Below, in pieces: positions 6,018 to 10,238 of a stretch of 10,238 nt of DNA (position 1 is the first letter of the stretch; each line of letters begins with the position of its first letter). The notes below the pieces were generated by a model, which was not told the DNA's origin, searched no databases, and was given only the letters and a program-made list of their open reading frames with translations. The position numbers and the translations under genes were made by a program. This stretch comes from Bordetella parapertussis (lineage in GTDB: Bacteria; Pseudomonadota; Gammaproteobacteria; Burkholderiales; CAIKXV01): positions 1-10,238 of the forward strand of contig CAMDXD010000120.1 in the NCBI GenBank assembly GCA_945877995.1, read 5' to 3'.

Positions 6018-7409
6018 ATGGAACAGTCCCTCGACACCCGCACGGTCACCCTCACCAAGACCTTCTGCAACCACCTCGCCGCGACCACGTACGAATCGCT
6101 GACGCCTGCCGCGGTACGCGAATGCAAGCGCGGCATCCTCGACTGGCTGGGCTGCGCCCTGGCCGGCAGCCCGCATTCCGAGATCGACATCACGCTCGAG
6201 ACGCTCAAGCTCAACGGCGGCCGCCCGGTCGCCACCGTGATCGGACGCGGCCTGAAGCTCGGCCTGCTCGAAGCCCCGATCGCCAACGGCCAGATGGGCC
6301 ACCTGCTCGACTACGACGACACCCACATGGGCGGCGTGGTTCTGCATGCGAGCTCGCCGATCCTGGCGGCGCTGTTCGCGCTGGCCGAGCATCTGGATGA
6401 AGTGCGAGGCGCGACCAACCCCGTGAGCACGCCAGTGAGCGGCCGTGAGTTCATGCTCGCCTACGCCACCGGCTTCGAGGCCGGCGTGCGCGTCGGACGC
6501 ACCGCCCCCGGCCACCATGACGGCGGCTGGCACCTGACCGGCACGCTCGGCACGATCGCCGCCGGTGCCGCCTGCGCCAAGTTGCTCGGCCTCACCGGCC
6601 AGCAGATGACCTACACACTGGCGATCGCTGCGACCCAGGCCGCCGGCATGCAGCAGAACCGCGGCACGATGTGCAAGTCGCTGCACGCCGGCAAGGCCGC
6701 GTCCAACGGACTGCTGGCCGCACTGCTCGCCTCGAAGGGCTTCGACGGCACGCAGGAGATCGTCGAAGGGAACAAGGGTTTCGGGCGCATCTACAGCAAC
6801 CGCTGCGAGCCCGAGAAACTGGTCGAAGGCCTCGGCGGCCCATGGGTGATCGAGACCAACGGCCACAAGCCGTATGCCTGCGGTGTGCTGCTGCATCCGC
6901 TGATCGATGCGATGGTTGAGATGAAGCAGCGCCATCCGGTCGACCCCGCGCAGATCGAGGCGATCGAACTGCGGGTGCATCCGCTGGTGCTGAGCATCAC
7001 TGGCGTGTCGGAGCCGTCGACCGGGTTGCAGTCGAAGTTCTCGTGGAAGCATTCGGCGGCGGTGGCCTATGTGGACGGCAATGCGGGGATACCGCAGTAC
7101 ACGGACGCCAAGGCGGTGGACCCGGTGATCGCAGCGTTACGCGGGAAGGTCAGCGCAGTCGGCAATGCATCGCTCGGGAAGGATGAGGCGTTCGCGGTGA
7201 TGCGCGCCGGAGGGCAGACATTCGAAATCCATATCCCACACGCGAGCGGGACGGCGGCGAACCCGATGACGGATGAGGCGATGAGGGCGAAGTTCCAGGC
7301 GAACGCCCTCCAGTCCTCGGCTGCTGAACGCTGCAGCGTCGTCGCCGATCTGGTGCTGGATGCATTGCCTGCCGAGCGAATCGATAACCTGATCGGGCTT
7401 GTTGCGTAG
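6018..7409 (+). CDS. MmgE/PrpD family protein (2-methylcitrate dehydratase / cis-aconitate decarboxylase-like)
   Basis: A 463-residue member of the family that includes 2-methylcitrate dehydratase (PrpD) and cis-aconitate decarboxylase, enzymes acting on polycarboxylic acids without a metal cofactor. The helical domain carries GHLLDYDDTH (94-103) and the HASSP segment (110-114), matching the Asp, Thr and His active-site cluster of the family. MCKSLHAGKAASNG (218-231) supplies the conserved Lys/His pair, and NGHKPYACG (281-289) plus HPLIDA (293-298) mark the second domain. Length is normal (about 450-480). No signal peptide. GGAG at 6002-6005 lies 12 bases before the ATG. It closes the three-gene operon. 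No prpB or prpC gene is nearby, so a role in the methylcitrate cycle is unlikely; dehydration, decarboxylation or isomerisation of another carboxylate fits better. The true substrate is not readable. Confidence 0.93.
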   Translation: MEQSLDTRTVTLTKTFCNHLAATTYESLTPAAVRECKRGILDWLGCALAGSPHSEIDITLETLKLNGGRPVATVIGRGLKLGLLEAPIANGQMGHLLDYDDTHMGGVVLHASSPILAALFALAEHLDEVRGATNPVSTPVSGREFMLAYATGFEAGVRVGRTAPGHHDGGWHLTGTLGTIAAGAACAKLLGLTGQQMTYTLAIAATQAAGMQQNRGTMCKSLHAGKAASNGLLAALLASKGFDGTQEIVEGNKGFGRIYSNRCEPEKLVEGLGGPWVIETNGHKPYACGVLLHPLIDAMVEMKQRHPVDPAQIEAIELRVHPLVLSITGVSEPSTGLQSKFSWKHSAAVAYVDGNAGIPQYTDAKAVDPVIAALRGKVSAVGNASLGKDEAFAVMRAGGQTFEIHIPHASGTAANPMTDEAMRAKFQANALQSSAAERCSVVADLVLDALPAERIDNLIGLVA

Positions 7410-7433
7410 CCGCTGAAGCGTTTCGATCGTTTT

Positions 7434-7454
7434 GCGTGCTCGAGCACGCTTCTT
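7434..7454 (+). terminator. Possible terminator hairpin after the PrpD gene (or palindromic operator)
   Basis: GCGTGC-TCGA-GCACGC at 7434-7449 is a perfect 16-base palindrome that can form a 6-bp stem with a 4-base loop. TTCTT follows at 7450-7454, a short and interrupted T-run. It starts 25 bases after the PrpD stop, as expected for a terminator. Because the palindrome is exact and lies 126 bases upstream of the DUF2188 start, it could instead be a regulator binding site. The rest of the 165-bp gap (7410-7574) shows no clear promoter. Confidence 0.45.
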
Positions 7455-7574
7455 CCGGTTGCGTGCCGACAGGGTCCCGTCTACCGTTTCGGGAACGCGG
7501 TGGCCGCGGGCGCTACCATGCGCTTGCAAGCCCCGCTGGCACCCAGCAACTGCCTTTCACATGGAGCAGACGTC

Positions 7575-7808
7575 ATGAGCAAGGTAAGCAAGCACGTGGT
7601 CCCCAACCCGTCCGGGGGATGGTCTGTCAAGAACTCGCAGGCCATCAGGGCGAGCAAGGTCTTCGATACCCAGCAGCAGGCCATCATGTACGGCCGGGAT
7701 GTTGCAAAGCGGGCGGGAACCGAGCTTTACATCCACGGCCGCGATGGCACGATCAAGAACAAGAACAGCTACGGTACCGATCCAATGTCTCCGAGAGACA
7801 AGAAGTAA
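7575..7808 (+). CDS. DUF2188 domain protein
   Basis: A 77-residue protein spanning one DUF2188 domain. Visible family hallmarks are KHVVPNPSGGW (6-16), the conserved Arg25-Ala and Phe30 with a following DTxxxAI segment, a helix with Arg41-Asp-Val-Ala, then LYIHGRDGTI (51-60), SYG (65-67) and DP (69-70). It is small, basic and soluble, with no signal peptide. DUF2188 has no established biochemical function. An open frame extends back to GTG 7500, but ATG 7575 is preceded by GGAG (7563-7566) at good spacing, and the domain starts there. The next gene starts 5 bases after its stop, so the two are probably co-transcribed and perhaps work together. Codon and GC use look less extreme than in the PrpD gene upstream, which hints at a different origin. 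Confidence 0.88.
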   Translation: MSKVSKHVVPNPSGGWSVKNSQAIRASKVFDTQQQAIMYGRDVAKRAGTELYIHGRDGTIKNKNSYGTDPMSPRDKK

Positions 7809-7813
7809 CTGAC

Positions 7814-8050
7814 ATGCCGTTCGAACTCGGCATTGACTTCGGATGCCGCACTTACGGAAGGCCGAGACAGCGTTGTAAGCGGACGCTGGTCCTGGAAGCG
7901 AAGCCCCATCGGTACAAGGCTTCGATCTCCGACCTTGCGGGAGCGGATATGAAGCAAGGTTTCTCGCCGCAGGACATCGAGATGCTGCCAGTCGGAGAAC
8001 TTGTCGAGCGAATGACGGCGTGGGTCGCCTCGAAAGCGGCGATAGCGTGA
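7814..8050 (+). CDS. 78-aa hypothetical protein, possibly an internally deleted member of a longer family
   Basis: I have no function for this protein. The N-terminal half has FELGIDFGCRTYG (3-15), KRTLVLEAKPHRYKASISDL (22-41) and AGAD (42-45). This resembles the start of a family of about 150 residues that I recall as hypothetical proteins beginning FELGxDxG and carrying LVLE and RYxxxLSDLAGxDI. The C-terminal half has GFSPQDIEMLP (49-59) and ELVERMTAW (62-70), which resembles the last part of the same family. The middle section of about 70 residues seems absent, with a join near codons 45-48 (about 7946-7957). The frame is intact. The ATG is 5 bases after the DUF2188 stop, with only weak purines (AAGAAG) before it, so translation is probably coupled. 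This could be a true short variant or a decayed gene. Confidence 0.6.
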   Translation: MPFELGIDFGCRTYGRPRQRCKRTLVLEAKPHRYKASISDLAGADMKQGFSPQDIEMLPVGELVERMTAWVASKAAIA

Positions 8051-8144
8051 GGACGCGCCAGTGCACCGAAGTGCCTCCTCAATCAGTCGCCTTTTTGATT
8101 TCTAATTCGACATAGAAGTCGCCTAATCTGGTCGCGTAGATTTT

Positions 8145-8163
8145 CGCCGCCCCGCCGGCGGCG
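8145..8163. other. GC hairpin immediately downstream of the DUF3592-like gene
   Basis: CGCCGCC-CCGCC-GGCGGCG forms a 7-bp stem with a 5-base loop and ends one base before the stop codon of the minus-strand gene (8165-8167). Its position suits transcription end or mRNA protection for that gene. On the minus strand it is followed by AAAATC rather than a T-run, so it is not a standard intrinsic terminator. The plus-strand gene 7814-8050 ends 94 bases away on the other side, so the hairpin sits in a convergent gap. Confidence 0.4.
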
Positions 8164-8164
8164 A

Positions 8165-8545
8165 TTACCACTCGACGCTGAGCATCGCCCCCCAGAAGCC
8201 CACCGCCACGATGCTCCACAGCAGCACGTTCCACCACATGCACAGGAAGCTGCGCACGTAGGCCTGCTCGGGGTTCGATCGCAGGTAGACCACCGGCACC
8301 CTGGCGCCCAGGCGGGTAGACGACGAGCGGGGACCCTCGGCGCGGAACGTGTGATCCTGCCCGAGGTGGTCGGTGAAGCGCACGACCGGGTGGTCGACGG
8401 TGGCTTCGTAGCCGTCCTCGATCTCATGTCCGACCACGGCGCCGGTGGCCATGCCGCCGGAGCGCAGCACCGCGAGCCGCCGCAGCACCTGGTGCGCGAT
8501 GAATGCCGTGACGGCCAGCGTGACAGCGAGCATGTAGTAGAACAT
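8165..8545 (-). CDS. DUF3592-like small membrane protein
   Basis: A 126-residue protein with a hydrophobic segment at each end (about 2-20 and 103-122) around a soluble beta-rich middle. The middle has MATGAVVGHE (32-41), HPVVRFTDHLGQDHTF (52-67), LGARVPVVYLRSNPEQAYV (79-97). This matches the DUF3592 pattern: an A-x-V-V strand, PVVRF, a G-Q turn and V-x-VxYxxxxPxxA. The middle domain probably sits in the periplasm or at the membrane face between the two spans. No function is established for the family. The ATG at 8545 has no clear ribosome site; Met5 (8533) is an alternative start with the first span almost unchanged. It is followed downstream by a GC hairpin and lies 67 bases downstream of the 226-aa gene, possibly in the same transcript. 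Confidence 0.8.
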   Translation of the reverse strand: MFYYMLAVTLAVTAFIAHQVLRRLAVLRSGGMATGAVVGHEIEDGYEATVDHPVVRFTDHLGQDHTFRAEGPRSSSTRLGARVPVVYLRSNPEQAYVRSFLCMWWNVLLWSIVAVGFWGAMLSVEW

Positions 8546-8612
8546 GGGCGTCGGGGATCGTTGTCGAGGCGTGGGGGAATGGGTGCCGGTGCGCTGGTGG
8601 CTGGCGGGCGGC

Positions 8613-9293
8613 CTATGAAGCGGTGGCCGCTACGAATCGCACCGGAATGCCTGCCTCCCCGGCTGCGCGGTTGGCTTCGTCGATGTCGCCGTGCAGTTCC
8701 GCCGCGTAGTACGTGCTTCCGGGGTGCTCACCTTCTACCACCGTCACGCCCAGTATCTCCAGATCGTCGGCATCCATCGACTGAAAATACTCCATGGCAG
8801 CACCTTGCGCCGTGCCACCCTGGGGCAGGTAGTCGTCTTCGAAGGCCCAGTCGGGCGGAGACTCGAACCACTTCTCGATCTCCGGCGAGACCCACTCGTC
8901 GAACTCTCTGCTCGTCATGGGGAGCAGCCAGGCCTCGACGCCGTCCTCAGGCTCCTCGGGCATCGTGCTCAGACGAGCTTGCAGCGCCGCGCGTCGCTTC
9001 TTGTGACCGGCGCCGGCCTTCTGAGCCTCCTGCAGATCCGACGAAAGCTCGTCGCGAAAGTCCGAGTAGATCGAGTGAACAGCCCAGGCAAGCGGCTGGC
9101 ATTCGTCCATCGCATCAGCAAGTTCCTGGGGTGATCCCGACCAATAGTCGGCGACTTCCTCGTAGAACTCGGCGCGGGTCTCAGGCTGGTAGTGCCCCAA
9201 CATGCTCAAGGTGCCGCCGGAATCGACCTCGAACTCGGTCACATCCTCGGTAACCGAGGGCGGGGCATCCTGCTTCTTCGGCGTCTTTGCCAT
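8613..9293 (-). CDS. Unrecognised acidic 226-aa protein
   Basis: I do not recognise a family. The protein is strongly acidic (EFEVDSGG near the start, EEPEDG and EFDEWVSPEIEKWFE in the middle, and MDADDLEIL later), with no signal peptide or membrane segment. A helical stretch with charged, coiled-coil-like composition (about 80-110: SDLQEAQKAG, HKKRRAALQARL) is followed by a region rich in Trp and Phe (about 122-155). The C-terminus (about 175-226) has alternating strands and helices: LEILGVTVVEG, YYAAELHGDIDEANRAAGEAG, VRFVAATAS. The ATG at 9293 follows GAGG at good spacing, supporting a real gene. It starts 16 bases after the truncated formylglutamate-hydrolase-like gene, so it probably belonged to the same transcript before IS damage. 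Codon choice is ordinary for GC-rich DNA. Confidence 0.75.
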   Translation of the reverse strand: MAKTPKKQDAPPSVTEDVTEFEVDSGGTLSMLGHYQPETRAEFYEEVADYWSGSPQELADAMDECQPLAWAVHSIYSDFRDELSSDLQEAQKAGAGHKKRRAALQARLSTMPEEPEDGVEAWLLPMTSREFDEWVSPEIEKWFESPPDWAFEDDYLPQGGTAQGAAMEYFQSMDADDLEILGVTVVEGEHPGSTYYAAELHGDIDEANRAAGEAGIPVRFVAATAS

Positions 9294-9309
9294 CAGCGAG
9301 CCTCGCTTC

Positions 9310-9621
9310 TTATTCGGTGCTCAACGCCATCCGGCAGCACTGCCGAATCCGCCCGGCTGTCTCAGAAAAATCGGGCAGCGGTGTTGCGTCGTCTTCCTGA
9401 AGATACAGCCGCCGGTTGACCTCGACCATCACGGCCTCGACGCGCCTGTCCGTGCGATACCGGCTGGCTGGAACCAGCGCGCCCGGGAACGGGTCGTTCA
9501 GGCTGACGCTCCAGCCCTGCAGCTGGAAGGCGGACAAGAACGCCGCCGCCAATCCGTCGCTGGTGTGAAAGTCATCGGTACCGATGCAGATGTCGGGCCG
9601 AGCCTTCGAGGGATCAGCCAT
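9310..9621 (-). pseudogene. N-formylglutamate amidohydrolase-like protein, C-terminal fragment
   Basis: The family (HutG/FGase fold, related to M14-type zinc hydrolases) removes the formyl group from N-formylglutamate or acts on similar amides. The 103 residues readable from the ATG at 9621 begin with RPDICIGTDDFHTS (8-21) and continue with WSVSLNDPFPGALVP (37-51) and VMVEVNRRLYL (64-74). These match the second half of FGase proteins, which are about 250-270 residues long. The front half, with the early metal-binding residues, is missing. Just upstream of codon 1 lies an IS-like end (TGA at 9622), so the gene was probably cut by insertion or by recombination at the IS. The ATG may be fortuitous; only a weak GCAGG precedes it. 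The product would lack a complete active site. The open frame continues into IS sequence, so a fused product is possible but unlikely. Confidence 0.75.
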
Positions 9622-9749
9622 TGACCTGCCGGGGTTTTTCGGACCACTGATTAGTTGAGAATGGCGTGATCCGTTTTCGTTAAGGTGAACTGCTGTAACT
9701 GCTGCTTGAACTCGATCGGCGTTTGGAAGTGCCACATCTGCTTCGGTCA
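9622..9749 (-). mobile_element. Insertion-sequence remnant: terminal end plus transposase C-terminal tail
   Basis: Read on the minus strand, a frame from 9746 to the TAA at 9653-9651 gives about 31 residues, including MWHFQTPIEFKQQ and QQFTLTKTDHAILN. A TPIEF-type segment near the C-terminus is typical of DDE transposases of the IS3/IS481 kind. Immediately past the stop comes TGACCTGCCGGGGTTTTTCG (9622-9641 as read on the plus strand) followed by GACCA. It resembles an IS3-type terminal inverted repeat starting TGA. The transposase frame is closed by an in-frame TGA at 9749-9747, so only the tail survives. The other IS end is not in the window. The family is a guess from the end sequence and tail; the presence of an IS scar is better supported than its family. 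Confidence 0.6.
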
Positions 9750-9822
9750 GTCCGACCCCGAGGCGGTGTCAGGGTGATCACGTGGGCTGTCAGGATCGAC
9801 GTTACTGTGTTGGCGCTTCGCG

Positions 9823-10203
9823 CTACTTGGTGAATCGCCCTGCAGGTTGCAATTCCGCGATCACACCAGAGGGGGTTCGAAACTTCACCGGCGGCTTCTC
9901 CGGACTCCCGCTCAGAATCTCGCATCCTGCATTGACTATGTCGGCAGTGTACTTGGCGAGATCGTCCACCTCTAACCCGAAATGGTGAATGCAGGGTCCG
10001 GGGCCGGCGAGTGTGGCTTCCGGCGACTGCTCGCTCTCGTACTGCATGAGGGCCAGCGACAGGTGTCCATCACTCAACTGCCGGGAGACATGGCCTTTGG
10101 ACTGGACCGTCTCCACGTAACGAAAACCGAAAACGTCTTCGTAGAGCTTGGTAGCAGAATCGATATCGGCGACCTTCAAGGCGATATGGGTGATTCGGGG
10201 CAT
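9823..10203 (-). CDS. VOC superfamily (glyoxalase/bleomycin resistance fold) protein
   Basis: A 126-residue single-domain protein of two beta-alpha-beta-beta-beta modules, the vicinal oxygen chelate fold. Module one: ITHIALKVADIDSATKLYED (4-23) with metal-ligand His6, then FGFRYVE (25-31). Module two: IHHFGLEVDDL (72-82) with His73 or His74, and FRTPSGVIAELQP (108-120) with Glu117. The fourth expected ligand, at the end of module one (LSLALMQY, 48-55), is not an obvious Glu, so metal binding may differ. Roles in the superfamily range from isomerases and dioxygenases to drug resistance; none can be chosen here. The frame is open to TTG 10236, but ATG 10203 follows AAGGAG by five bases and starts the fold exactly, so I chose it. 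It lies upstream of the IS scar, on the same strand. Confidence 0.9.
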   Translation of the reverse strand: MPRITHIALKVADIDSATKLYEDVFGFRYVETVQSKGHVSRQLSDGHLSLALMQYESEQSPEATLAGPGPCIHHFGLEVDDLAKYTADIVNAGCEILSGSPEKPPVKFRTPSGVIAELQPAGRFTK

Positions 10204-10238
10204 TTTGACTCCTTGGTTGAGGATCCGCGAATACAACT

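Noticed and set aside
5349..7052. Long open frame (567 codons) on the minus strand across the hydrolase and PrpD genes
   Set aside because: It is antisense to two genes with clear motifs, rich in Arg, Gly, His and Gln, and has no recognisable domain. It is a shadow frame of GC-rich coding DNA.
7575..8050. DUF2188 plus 78-aa pair as a toxin-antitoxin or defence system
   Set aside because: No toxin fold, nuclease motif or DNA-binding motif is visible, and the second protein seems truncated. It is kept as a lead only.
8085..8124. Direct repeat AGTCGCCT (8085-8092 and 8117-8124) as a possible attachment site or iteron
   Set aside because: Only 8 bases, two copies, no integrase or replication gene nearby; consistent with chance.
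8079..8144. A protein-like minus-strand tail (LGDFYVELEIKKATD) past the DUF3592-like stop, suggesting a frameshifted C-terminus
   Set aside because: The upstream gene ends normally after its second membrane span at the family's expected length, and the tail is too short to assign.
8145..8163. GC hairpin as an intrinsic terminator for the DUF3592-like gene
   Set aside because: No T-run follows on the minus strand, so it is listed only as a hairpin.

Overview
The window looks like chromosome from a GC-rich betaproteobacterium, probably of the order Burkholderiales. The main clue is three separate tripartite-tricarboxylate (Bug-family) periplasmic binding proteins within 4 kb, with no TctA/TctB membrane genes beside them. 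Expansion of such orphan binding proteins is typical of Bordetella, Cupriavidus and Comamonadaceae-like genomes. No rRNA, tRNA or CRISPR array was found.

Left part (1-2037, minus strand): the start of a System I cytochrome c maturation cluster. ccmB is cut by the window edge and ccmA is complete. A cluster of REP-like repeats separates the two genes, which are normally adjacent or overlapping. A 52-codon open frame crosses the repeats and touches both neighbours. Upstream of ccmA is the first Bug protein (1042-2037).

Middle (2038-7409), metabolic accessory region: an SDR oxidoreductase (2142-2936) diverges from Bug protein 1 and converges on Bug protein 2 (2968-3981). A second copy of the repeat seen in the ccm cluster fills the convergent gap. 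Bug protein 2 diverges from Bug protein 3 (4054-5130). Bug protein 3 heads a compact plus-strand operon with an alpha/beta hydrolase (5154-6011) and an MmgE/PrpD-family enzyme (6018-7409). This reads as a capture-and-breakdown module for an unidentified carboxylate or ester: the binding protein captures a ligand in the periplasm, the hydrolase cleaves an ester, lactone or similar bond, and the PrpD-like lyase dehydrates, decarboxylates or isomerises the resulting acid.

Right part (7410-10238), patchwork of small accessory genes: a DUF2188 protein (7575-7808) is followed 5 bp later by a 78-aa protein that looks like an internally deleted member of a longer family. Next come a DUF3592-like membrane protein (8165-8545), an unrecognised acidic 226-aa protein (8613-9293), and the C-terminal part of an N-formylglutamate amidohydrolase-like protein (9310-9621). 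That last gene loses its front exactly where an insertion-sequence end and a transposase tail begin (9622-9749). A complete VOC/glyoxalase-fold gene (9823-10203) closes the window. The broken genes and IS debris mark this end as a site of past rearrangement.

I did not find a convincing complete novel system. The best leads are the repeat-bridged ccmA-ccmB junction, the DUF2188 plus 78-aa pair, and the Bug/hydrolase/PrpD operon. All family assignments come from motif recognition by eye; no database search was run.
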